Below are positions 1 through 6,711 of a stretch of DNA of 64,000 nucleotides, in pieces (the stretch's first letter is position 1; every line of letters starts with the position of its first letter). The position numbers and the translations under genes are program-made. Under the pieces are notes generated by a model. That model did no database searches. It saw only the letters and a list, made by a program, of their open reading frames with translations, and was not told where the DNA came from. This DNA comes from Streptomyces oceani (GTDB lineage Bacteria; Actinomycetota; Actinomycetes; Streptomycetales; Streptomycetaceae): contig NZ_LJGU01000114.1 in NCBI RefSeq assembly GCF_001751245.1, positions 189,663 to 253,662 on the forward strand, in the 5' to 3' direction.

Positions 1-294
1 TTTCCGTCGTGGGCGGAGGCATAGAGAGAGTCGACCAGTGCGGCGACCTCGGTTGGAAGCTTGAAGACGCGGCTGGGTTCGGGGGTGGTGTCGTCGGCCA
101 GGAGGCGTTCCAGGGGGATTCGGAAGACATCGGCCGCCCTGGAGCACCGAAACCCTGGGATCGCTCTGCCGTTGACCCCCTTCAAGGTCCTGTACCCAGC
201 GTCGGGACTTGCCCATGAGGCGTCCGAAGCCTTGGGTGAAACCGCGCAACTCTCGCCAATAGGCGATGCGCCGACCGATGCTCTCAGTGTCCAC
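1..294 (-). pseudogene. XRE-family HTH regulator, partial and frameshifted
   Basis: Read from a GTG at 294 (GGGAG five bases upstream), the minus strand encodes a start typical of Streptomyces XRE regulators: an IGRRIAYWRELRG helix, then TQ..FGRLMGKSRRWVQDLEGG, which is the recognition-helix region. After about residue 52 (around position 138-140) the original frame turns into unlikely sequence. Shifting the frame restores the expected continuation (AADVFRIPLERLLADD and on to the window edge). Two bases appear to be missing there, and one residue pair also seems deleted just before FGRLMG. The gene continues beyond position 1. It is either a decayed regulator or carries a sequencing error. 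It is divergent from the DUF6415 gene and may have bound the inverted repeat at 312-330. Confidence 0.7.
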
Positions 295-311
295 CGCGAC
301 TCCCGGAACGA

Positions 312-330
312 AGCACGCACTTTGCGTGCT
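312..330. promoter_or_regulatory. Inverted repeat, candidate XRE operator
   Basis: AGCACGCA-ctt-TGCGTGCT is a perfect 8-bp inverted repeat with a 3-bp spacer. It lies 18 bp before the XRE start and 63 bp before the DUF6415 start, inside the only divergent gap here. A weaker pair (GTTG-N5-CAAC) is at 355-367. The assignment to the XRE regulator is inferred from position only. Confidence 0.5.
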
Positions 331-392
331 CACCCTAGTCGTACCTCGCTCTATGTTGCGACACAACGGCTTACCGTGACGAAGGAGCGACC

Positions 393-773
393 ATGCACGC
401 TACAACCAGACCGCCCGAGCCCGCCGGGCCAGGCCAAGCGACGGCTGACACCGGGTCGGTGGACGTGCCCACGATCCGTGCCGCGATCGACCGTGCTCTG
501 GTACGAGGTCCCTCTCCCCGTTATGAGGAACTGGTGGACCTGGAGCGCTTGTTGCATGGCCACACCATCCTGCTGTTGCCGCTCGCCGAGTCCGCTAACG
601 ACAGCCAGTGGCGCGACTCCCCGGACTGGGAGGAGCGCGACGCCCGGTTGCGGGACGTACGCGACCACCTGACCCACGGGCTCGGTGACGGCCTGTTGTC
701 CGCCGTCGCCCAGGTACGCCGCCTGGCCCGGGACTGCGAGGTCCTGCTGACGTACGTGGCGGTGGAGAGGTGA
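393..773 (+). CDS. DUF6415 family protein
   Basis: This 126-residue soluble protein starts at ATG 393 behind a good GAAGGAG site. The N-terminal 20 residues are disordered. The rest reads as three amphipathic helices with VDVPTIRAAIDRAL, EELVDLERLLHGHTILLLP and VAQVRRLARDCEVLL, a pattern I recognise from the actinobacterial DUF6415 family, which is often placed near XRE regulators and sometimes labelled natural-product associated. No catalytic motif is visible and the biochemical role is unknown. It is translationally coupled to the next gene through a GTGA overlap. The divergent XRE remnant suggests it was, or still is, under local control. Confidence 0.65.
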   Translation: MHATTRPPEPAGPGQATADTGSVDVPTIRAAIDRALVRGPSPRYEELVDLERLLHGHTILLLPLAESANDSQWRDSPDWEERDARLRDVRDHLTHGLGDGLLSAVAQVRRLARDCEVLLTYVAVER

Positions 774-1012
774 ACGCCGAGAACGGCTACCTCGCCACAC
801 CCGGGGAGTGCTGTCGCTGCCGTGCCCAAGCGGAGGAGCGCATGACCGTCGCCCTGGTACAGGGCAACTCCGGACCCGGCTGGTCCACGTACGCCTGCGT
901 GCCCTGCGCCCGCGTCTACGCCCGCTCGCCCCTCGCCCCGGAATGGCTGCGGGAGGACCTGGCCGCCCTGGACGCCCTCGGCAGCCGGTCCACGACGCGA
1001 ACCGTCACGTGA
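770..1012 (+). CDS. Small CxxC...CxxC zinc-ribbon-like protein
   Basis: This 80-residue protein starts at GTG 770, which overlaps the DUF6415 stop (GTGA). Two cysteine pairs, CCRC near residue 14 and CVPC near residue 43, could bind one zinc, as in small ribbon proteins. A SGPGWSTYACVPCARVY stretch between and around them is typical of short Streptomyces proteins encoded after DUF6415 genes. There is no membrane segment or signal peptide. Function is unknown. The overlap implies co-expression, perhaps as a partner of the upstream protein. Confidence 0.65.
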   Translation: MNAENGYLATPGECCRCRAQAEERMTVALVQGNSGPGWSTYACVPCARVYARSPLAPEWLREDLAALDALGSRSTTRTVT

Positions 1013-1072
1013 GCCCACACGCCACCGGGCGGGGCTTTCGCAGGCCATGAACGTCTTCGCCTGCTCCATTGG

Positions 1073-1289
1073 TCGTATCCCGACTAGACGGCTGGAGAGT
1101 ACGGCGTGACCAGGGATTTCCTGTTCCTTACGGCGCCTTTACAACCGCCCTTGGGTGACCGTTGCGGTGGCGGCGCCGTGCGACAGCTGTGCAGAGTCGA
1201 TCACGTCGAGGCCGGTAGTCCGATGTGTACGCCAGGTCATGGTGTGACCGCTCGGGGACCGGATCGTATCCCTCCCAGTCGGCTGGAGA
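1073..1289 (+). repeat. 26-bp direct repeat pair before the CHRD-like gene
   Basis: TCGTATCCC-N7-CGGCTGGAGA occurs at 1073-1098 and again at 1264-1289, 191 bp apart; 22 of 26 positions are identical. Each copy ends in a GGAG ribosome-site-like element 7-8 bp before a GTG in the same frame (1106 and 1298). The rest of the 1013-1297 gap shows no gene I can support. Confidence 0.6.
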
Positions 1290-1297
1290 TGACACAC

Positions 1298-2077
1298 GTG
1301 AAGAAGTCCCTCACCGCCACTTGTGCCGCCGCGGTGGCCCTGGCTCCACTCATGGCCCTCGCGCCGGCCGCCACCGCCGGTGGCAAGCCCGCCCCCGAGC
1401 AACACGGCAAGGTGGCGCTGCACGCCACACTCGACCCGTTCAAGGTCAACAAGGTCGACGGACACGGATCGGCCGAGGTACGCCTCCAAGACCGTCACGT
1501 GACAGTACGGGTGAAAGCCCAGGGCCTCCTCAACGCCCCGCACGCACAGCACTTCCACATCGCCGCCAAGGGGGTGTGCCCGCCAGAGTCGGCCGCCCAG
1601 GAACACAACGGCAAGCTGTCCCTCTCCACCGTGGATGGCCAACCGTTCTACGGCAGGATCGGCGCCTCGTTGACGACCAAGGGCGACACCAGCCCGAAGT
1701 CGGCGCTCGCGGTCGACCGGTTCCCCACCGGCTCGCAGTACCACTACAAGCGCAGCTTCACGGTCAGCAAGGAGACCGCCAAGTCGCTGCGTGAGGGCAC
1801 CGCGGTGGTCGTGGTGCACGGCATCGACTACAACAAGAACGGCAAGTACGACTTCAACCTCGGCAAGAGCCTGCTCGACCCGAAACTCCCGCTCGAGGCG
1901 ACCGCACCCGCTCTGTGCGGGACTCTGAAGAAGACCCCGACCGGAGGCATCTCCGGCGGGCTCGGCGGGACGCAGGGCGACGGCTTCGAGGCGGGTCCGG
2001 CCGGTCTGGCCGGCGCCGGTCTGCTGGCCGCCGGCGCCGGGTTCTACCTGCGCCGCCGCAGCATCCGCTCCAACTGA
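1298..2077 (+). CDS. Secreted CHRD-like protein with C-terminal membrane anchor
   Basis: I place the start at GTG 1298 because GGAG lies nine bases upstream and the product then opens with a standard signal peptide (MKKSLTATCAAAVALAPL, cleavage near ATAGG). An ATG at 1289 abuts the ribosome site. The 259-residue product has a beta-rich domain with NAPHAQHFHI, resembling CHRD domains, and near residue 178 a calcium-loop-like D-Y-N-K-N-G-K-Y-D-F. The C-terminus has a glycine-rich spacer, a hydrophobic segment (GLAGAGLLAAGAGFYL) and an RRR tail, as in cell-wall sorting signals, but no LPxTG or LAxTG is seen. The sortase gene follows 15 bp later, so this is its probable substrate or partner. Confidence 0.75.
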   Translation: MKKSLTATCAAAVALAPLMALAPAATAGGKPAPEQHGKVALHATLDPFKVNKVDGHGSAEVRLQDRHVTVRVKAQGLLNAPHAQHFHIAAKGVCPPESAAQEHNGKLSLSTVDGQPFYGRIGASLTTKGDTSPKSALAVDRFPTGSQYHYKRSFTVSKETAKSLREGTAVVVVHGIDYNKNGKYDFNLGKSLLDPKLPLEATAPALCGTLKKTPTGGISGGLGGTQGDGFEAGPAGLAGAGLLAAGAGFYLRRRSIRSN

Positions 2078-2092
2078 CCGCTGAGCAGGCAG

Positions 2093-2767
2093 ATGTACGG
2101 GAAGCCCACGCTCGGGCCCCGGGGTCGCCGCGGTGTTCTCACCGCGGCGACCACCGCCTGTGCCCTCCTCGGCACCACGCTGCTCACGCTCGATCTCACG
2201 TCGAGCTCCGAACCGCCCCCCGTACCGAAGGACGCCGTACGTGCCCCCGCACGCCCGTCCAACCCGTCGGTTGGCGAGCGGCCACGCGGGGAGCGCGGCA
2301 CGCTGACCCAGTCGCCCCCCACCCGTGTCGAGATCCCAGCCATCGGGCTTGGGACAGACGTCAAACGCGTCGCGCTGAACACGGCCGGGGCGATCGCCAT
2401 GCCCAGTGACGCCGACCATACCGGGTGGTACACCGGCTCCCCTTCTCCCGGAAGCCAGGGCAACTCGATCCTGGTGGGCCACCTCGACTCCCGCAGCGGG
2501 CCCGCGGCGTTCTACGGTCTCGGGGCCGTGGAGGAGGGAGATCGCATCACCATCGACCGCGCGGACGGACGAACCGCCACCTACGTGGTCGACAGCATGA
2601 CGATCTGGCCCAAGGACGACTTCCCTTCCCAGCGCGTCTACGGACCCACGCCGGAACCCCGACTCACGCTCCTGACCTGCGCTGACTGGGACGACGGGAA
2701 CGAAACGTACCGATCGAACCTGATCGTGAACGCACACCTGAAACTGGTGGAGGGCAACGCAACATGA
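2093..2767 (+). CDS. Class F-type sortase
   Basis: The 224-residue product has an N-terminal membrane segment (residues about 13-35), a proline-rich linker and a sortase beta-barrel. Catalytic residues are visible: His130 in VGHLD, Cys196 in LTLLTCADWD and Arg207 in YRSNLIV. The length and the TLLTC motif fit the actinobacterial class E/F group rather than class A. It should act outside the membrane, cleaving a sorting signal and attaching the protein to the cell wall. The gene lies 15 bp after the CHRD-like gene, a typical dedicated substrate-sortase pair. The ribosome site is weak. Confidence 0.85.
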   Translation: MYGKPTLGPRGRRGVLTAATTACALLGTTLLTLDLTSSSEPPPVPKDAVRAPARPSNPSVGERPRGERGTLTQSPPTRVEIPAIGLGTDVKRVALNTAGAIAMPSDADHTGWYTGSPSPGSQGNSILVGHLDSRSGPAAFYGLGAVEEGDRITIDRADGRTATYVVDSMTIWPKDDFPSQRVYGPTPEPRLTLLTCADWDDGNETYRSNLIVNAHLKLVEGNAT

Positions 2768-3073
2768 GAGGTGAGCCCGGCAGCACGCTGGCTCGACAGG
2801 AGCGTTGGGCTACTCGGTGACCCACGACCGAGCACCCTCGCCCAGCAGGGATGCTTGACGGAAGAGCACCACCCCGGGACCAATCCGCCGCGCCTCGGGC
2901 AACGAAGCACGGGTGTCCAGGTGCAGGATGGAGTGCGGCGACAGCCGCCGGTCCCCGGAGGAGTACATGATCAGCGCCGTCCCCAGCAGTGCCCGCCCGA
3001 CAGGCCCGGAACCCGTACGGACAGCCGCCGTGACCGGGTGTCGCCACCCGGTACGTGGCATGGACGGGCGGGC
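2768..3073. other. Sigma-gene leader, with a short minus-strand frame
   Basis: This 306-bp gap carries the candidate sigma-operon promoter (2880-2907), which would give a leader of about 160 nt. On the minus strand 2968-2810 is open for 52 codons (starting MYSSGDRRLSPHSILHLD, ending ARSWVTE) and reads like protein, but I see no ribosome site and no family. It could be a remnant or chance. Confidence 0.35.
2880..2907 (+). promoter_or_regulatory. Candidate SigK-type promoter of the sigma/anti-sigma operon
   Basis: CCAATCC (2880-2886), 16 bp, then CGAAG (2903-2907). The same pattern occurs twice more in the window, at the divergent gap at 10.1 kb; the stretch GGACCAATCCGC near 10186 is nearly identical here. 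It resembles the mycobacterial SigK consensus (CCATCC / CCGAAT, from memory). Confidence 0.5.
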
Positions 3074-3658
3074 ATGAGGGAGTCCGCCCGCGCCGCCCGT
3101 ACGGCCCAGCCGGGACCCGGCCTGGACGGGCTGCTGGAGCGGGTCGCCAGAGGTGACCAGGAGGCGTTCGCCGCCGTGTACGACATCGTCGCCGAGCCTC
3201 TGTTCGGCCTTGTACGCGGCGTCCTGCGGGACCCCGCGCAGTCGGAGGAGGTCGCCCAGGAGGTGTTGGTCGAGGTGTGGCGCAGTGCTCCCCGCTTCCG
3301 GCCGGAGCGCGGCAGCGCGATGTCCTGGGTGATGACGTTGGCGCATCGGCGTGCCGTGGACCGGGTGCGGTCCGCGCAGGCCGCCAGCGATCGCGAGCAC
3401 CGCGCCGCGCTGCTGGACCAGGCGCCCGCCTTCGACGACGTCACCGAGCAGGTGGAGGCCCGGCTCGAGCGGGAACAGGTGCGGCGCTGCATGCGCACTC
3501 TCACCGAGGTGCAACGACAGTCCATCACGCTGGCCTACTACCGTGGGCTGACCTACCGCGAGGTCGCCGAGTTGCTGACGCTGCCGTTGGGCACTGTGAA
3601 GACCCGGCTGCGGGACGGACTCATTCGTCTGCGGGACTGCCTGGGGGTGAGCGCGTGA
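3074..3658 (+). CDS. sigK: ECF RNA polymerase sigma factor, SigK-like
   Basis: This 194-residue ECF sigma factor has region 2 at about residues 20-90 (FAAVYDIVAEPLFGLVRGVL, then QEVLVEVW and a MSWVMTLAHRRAVDRVR helix) and region 4 at about 130-185 (QRQSITLAYYRGLTYREVAELL, LGTVKTRLRDGL). The start at ATG 3074 matches family length, although its ribosome site is weak. The RskA-type anti-sigma gene overlaps by 4 nt, and the nearby FAD/DUF1365/CFA/DUF1295 operon matches the gene content of the Mycobacterium tuberculosis sigK locus (Rv0444c-Rv0449c). It probably directs transcription of that operon, its own gene and the molybdoenzyme gene. Confidence 0.85.
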   Translation: MRESARAARTAQPGPGLDGLLERVARGDQEAFAAVYDIVAEPLFGLVRGVLRDPAQSEEVAQEVLVEVWRSAPRFRPERGSAMSWVMTLAHRRAVDRVRSAQAASDREHRAALLDQAPAFDDVTEQVEARLEREQVRRCMRTLTEVQRQSITLAYYRGLTYREVAELLTLPLGTVKTRLRDGLIRLRDCLGVSA

Positions 3659-4422
3659 CCAGCACCGATCCACACACCCTGACCGGCGCCTACAGCATGG
3701 ACGCCCTTCCGGAGGCCGAACGCCGCGAGTTCGAACGACACTTGGCGCGCTGCGAGTCGTGCGCCGTGGAGGTGCGCGAGCTGACCGCCACGGCGGAGCG
3801 GTTGGCGCTGGCGGCTGCCGCGCCACCACCGTCGCAGCTGCGGCGGCAGGTACTGCGGGAGATCGCCGAGGTGCGGCAGGAGCCGCCACCCGTCTCCCGC
3901 ACCCGTCGGCTTGGCTCTCGGCTCCGGCCGGGCGCTCGCGCGCTGCCCATGTTCGCGTTGGCCGCCTCGCTGGCCGCCGCGCTGTTCGGTGGCGTGGCCG
4001 TGTGGCAGTACGAGTCGGCGCAGGACGCCCGGCAGCACGCCGAACAGCGCGAGGAACGGGCCGAGACGCTGGCCCGGGTGTTGTCCGCGCCGGACGCGCG
4101 GGTCAGGAGCGGCGCGCTGCCGGAGGGTGGCACGGCGTCCGTGGTGGTGTCCCGGGACGCCGACCGCGCGGCGTTCTTCGCCGCCGACCTGCCCAGGGCT
4201 CCGGAGGGCAAGGTGTACCAACTGTGGTTCAGCGAGGGCGGCACCATGCGCCCGGCCGGTCTGCTGAGTGCCGCTGAGCGGGGCGCGACGGTGCTGATGG
4301 ACGGCCCCGTACGGGACGCCTCGGCGATGGGTCTCACCGTGGAGCCGGACGGCGGATCGCCACAACCCACCTCCGAACCGCTGACGTTGCTGAGGCTCAC
4401 CGGCGCCAGCGGCCAGGCGTGA
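3655..4422 (+). CDS. rskA: RskA-type transmembrane anti-sigma factor
   Basis: The 255-residue product starts at GTG 3655 inside the sigma stop (GTGA). Its N-terminal anti-sigma domain has a zinc-type H29-x3-C33-x2-C36 motif. One membrane segment is at residues 97-117, then comes a short coiled stretch (QDARQHAEQREERAE) and an extracytoplasmic RskA C-terminal domain with GKVYQLWF. The family holds its sigma factor at the membrane and releases it by stepwise proteolysis on an envelope or redox signal. Because the zinc-type HxxxCxxC is retained here, redox sensing through the cytoplasmic domain is possible but unproven. Confidence 0.88.
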   Translation: MTSTDPHTLTGAYSMDALPEAERREFERHLARCESCAVEVRELTATAERLALAAAAPPPSQLRRQVLREIAEVRQEPPPVSRTRRLGSRLRPGARALPMFALAASLAAALFGGVAVWQYESAQDARQHAEQREERAETLARVLSAPDARVRSGALPEGGTASVVVSRDADRAAFFAADLPRAPEGKVYQLWFSEGGTMRPAGLLSAAERGATVLMDGPVRDASAMGLTVEPDGGSPQPTSEPLTLLRLTGASGQA

Positions 4423-4480
4423 GCGCGGCAGATGTCGGGCCGGGCCCGGCCTCTGGGTACGCCCCACCCGTACGACGTGC

Positions 4481-5311
4481 TCAACCCGTACGGGGAGGGC
4501 GGCCCCGCCGCGGTGGCAGCGGGAGGAAGCCGCTGGTGCGGGCGGCGTACTCGGCGAATCCCGGCCGGTCCGCCAGATCCCGCTCCAGCAGCCGCTTCCC
4601 GCTGCCCACCGTGAGCAGCGCGGTCATCACCAGCGGCGCGATCACCGTGGCGCCCGCCACCGACCAACTACCCGCGGCCAGGAGGAAGAGGCCCCACCAC
4701 ACGCAGCAGTCACCGAAGTAGTTCGGGTGCCGAGTCCAGGCCCACAGCCCCCGGTCCATGATCCTGCCGCGGTTCGCGGAGTCGGCCTGGAAGCGGGCGA
4801 GTTGCGCGTCGCCGACCGCCTCGAAGAACAGCCCGGTCGCCCACAGCACGACCCCGGCCAGCGCGACCGGGCCGACCGGCGCGGGGACGTACTGGCCGGC
4901 CTGCACCGGCAGCGAGACCAGCCAGACCAGCGCCGCCTGCGCCAGGTACACCTTCCACAGGGCGTACAGCGCCTGGTTGCCGGGCGCCCTGCTCAGCAGG
5001 CGTGCGTACCGCGGGTCCTCGCGGCCACCATGCCTGCTCCCGCGCCGCGCGATGTGGGCGGCCAGCCGCAGGCCCCAAAGCGCCGTGCAGGCGGTCAGCA
5101 GCAGCCGTCGCCAGTGGTCGCCGCCCTCGTCGGCCGACAGGAGGTACGTCACCACCGCCACGGCGGTGAAGGCGAGTCCCCAGGCGACATCGACGATCCG
5201 GTGCACACCCTTGGCGAGCGCTCGGGCGTAGGTGACCAGCAGGACGATCAGCGCGGCACCGGCCGTGGCCGGTAGGACACGGGCGAGTTCGGACCACACG
5301 AGACCGTTCAC
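4481..5311 (-). CDS. DUF1295 membrane protein (steroid 5-alpha-reductase-like)
   Basis: This polytopic protein of 276 residues has about seven hydrophobic segments. The conserved C-terminal block of the DUF1295 / isoprenylcysteine-methyltransferase-like superfamily is present: WTRHPNYFGD followed by WWGLFL and a final GFAEYAARTSGFLPLPPR. The family is thought to include NAD(P)H-dependent reductases of lipid double bonds. It starts at GTG 5311 overlapping the CFA synthase stop by 4 nt and is the last gene of the five-gene operon. The mycobacterial counterpart is Rv0446c. Substrate unknown; reduction or modification of an unsaturated acyl chain would fit its neighbours. Confidence 0.85.
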   Translation of the reverse strand: MNGLVWSELARVLPATAGAALIVLLVTYARALAKGVHRIVDVAWGLAFTAVAVVTYLLSADEGGDHWRRLLLTACTALWGLRLAAHIARRGSRHGGREDPRYARLLSRAPGNQALYALWKVYLAQAALVWLVSLPVQAGQYVPAPVGPVALAGVVLWATGLFFEAVGDAQLARFQADSANRGRIMDRGLWAWTRHPNYFGDCCVWWGLFLLAAGSWSVAGATVIAPLVMTALLTVGSGKRLLERDLADRPGFAEYAARTSGFLPLPPRRGRPPRTG

Positions 5312-6711
5312 CTCGCGTCTCCCCCGTCCGGCCCGGCGACGTCCGATCCGGCGGTCCCGTCCGGTTCGGCGCCACCGTATGGTTCGGCGCCACCGTATGG
5401 TTCAGCCACACCATGCGGCCGGGACGTGCCGTGCCAGGCGGGCTGCACTGCGGGCATGCCGCTGGCGCCCCGCTCACCGGGGCGCACCGCGAGGACCTGG
5501 TCCACGCCCATCCCGCCGGTCTCGAAGGCGAGCGCCCCGCCGGTGAGGTAGAGCCGCCACACCCGCGCGGTCGGTTCGCCGACCAGCTCCACGAACTCGG
5601 GCCACCGCCGCTCCAGGGTGCGCAGCCACGCGCGGACCGTGGCGACGTAGTGCTCCCGGATCGACTCGGTGGACCGCACCTCCAGGCCGGCTGTCTCGAG
5701 CAACGAGAGAGTCCGGCCCAGCGGGCGCATGTGCATGTCGGGCGCGATGTACGCCTCAATGAACGCGCCGCCGCCCGGAGCGTGTTGACCCCGAGACATC
5801 TGCTGGACCAGCAGCCGCCCGCTGGGCCGGAGCAGCGCGTGCAAGCGGCGGGCGAATCCCGGGTACTCCGTGTCTCCGACGTGTTCGCCCATCTCGATCG
5901 CGGAGACCGCGTCGTACCGCTCCTGCCGGATGTCCCGGTAGTCCCGCAGCTGTACGTCCACCCGGTCCGCCAATCCCCGTTGCCGTACCCGGGTGCGGGC
6001 GTACGCCGCCTGCCGCTCGGACAGCGTGACGGCCGTGACCCGCGCGCCGTACTCCGCGGCGGCGTGCTCCGCCAGGGCGCCCCAGCCGCAGCCGACGTCC
6101 AACAGTCGGTCGTCCGGCCCCAGTCCGAGCTTGCGGCAGACCAGCGTCAGCTTGTCGCGCTGCGCGTCCGTGACGTCGTAGGCGGGGTCGCCGGGGCGGG
6201 TCCAGTAGCCGCAGGAGTAGGCCATCGGGTGACCGAGCAGCCGGGCGTAGAAGTCGTTCGACAGATCGTAGTGGTGACTGATCGCCGCCCGGTCCCGGGC
6301 CCTACTGTGGCGTACGCCCCGCACGGCGGCACGGGGCGCGCCGGGACGCGGCGGGCGGGGGCCGACAGCACCGAGCCGCAGCAGCAGCACGGCCGCGTCG
6401 GCGGCCTGCGGAAGAGTGGGTCGCGGTCGCGACCTCGTCCCGGGACGTGCCGGGACGGCGGCACGCAGGGCGCGTAGGACGGGCGTGAGTTCGCCGGCCG
6501 CCTCGAGTTCCCCCGCGACGTACGCCTCGACGAGCCCGAGTTGGTTCGGTTGCCACAACAGGCGGCGCAGCGCGCGACGGGAGCGCAGTTCGACGACGGG
6601 GGCGTCGGCGGGTCCGGACTCGCTTCCGTCCCAGGCGCGGAGCCTTATGGGCAGCGGTCCACCCAGCAGCCGCTCAAGGGTGCCGTGCAGGTGTCGGGCC
6701 GTGTTGTTCAC
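5308..6711 (-). CDS. Cyclopropane-fatty-acyl-phospholipid synthase-like methyltransferase (copy 1)
   Basis: This 467-residue member of the CFA synthase family transfers a methylene group from S-adenosylmethionine to acyl-chain double bonds, or catalyses a related methylation. The core shows HHYDLSNDFYARLL, YSCGYW, the SAM-binding LLDVGCGWGALAEHAA and the IEMGEHVG loop. The start is GTG 6711, behind GGAGAG and overlapping the upstream stop. The N-terminus (about residues 1-120) is the poorly conserved substrate domain. The last 35 residues are a non-conserved tail with tandem AEPYGG units encoded by an exact 18-bp repeat, so the tail is probably not catalytic. It lies downstream of a second CFA-type gene in the same operon. 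Confidence 0.87.
   Translation of the reverse strand: MNNTARHLHGTLERLLGGPLPIRLRAWDGSESGPADAPVVELRSRRALRRLLWQPNQLGLVEAYVAGELEAAGELTPVLRALRAAVPARPGTRSRPRPTLPQAADAAVLLLRLGAVGPRPPRPGAPRAAVRGVRHSRARDRAAISHHYDLSNDFYARLLGHPMAYSCGYWTRPGDPAYDVTDAQRDKLTLVCRKLGLGPDDRLLDVGCGWGALAEHAAAEYGARVTAVTLSERQAAYARTRVRQRGLADRVDVQLRDYRDIRQERYDAVSAIEMGEHVGDTEYPGFARRLHALLRPSGRLLVQQMSRGQHAPGGGAFIEAYIAPDMHMRPLGRTLSLLETAGLEVRSTESIREHYVATVRAWLRTLERRWPEFVELVGEPTARVWRLYLTGGALAFETGGMGVDQVLAVRPGERGASGMPAVQPAWHGTSRPHGVAEPYGGAEPYGGAEPDGTAGSDVAGPDGGDAR
5363..5398 (+). repeat. 18-bp tandem repeat inside CFA synthase copy 1
   Basis: GGTTCGGCGCCACCGTAT is repeated exactly at 5363-5380 and 5381-5398, with a third, diverged partial unit after it. 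In the minus-strand gene it encodes repeated AEPYGG near the C-terminus. Confidence 0.8.

Noticed and set aside
1106..1297. N-terminal extension of the CHRD-like protein from GTG 1106
   Set aside because: It would put a 64-residue non-hydrophobic leader before a standard signal peptide; the start at 1298 is better, although the duplicated ribosome site is reported as a finding.
1139..2737. A 532-codon minus-strand frame opposite the CHRD and sortase genes
   Set aside because: The plus-strand genes have clear signal peptide and catalytic motifs; the minus frame has none.
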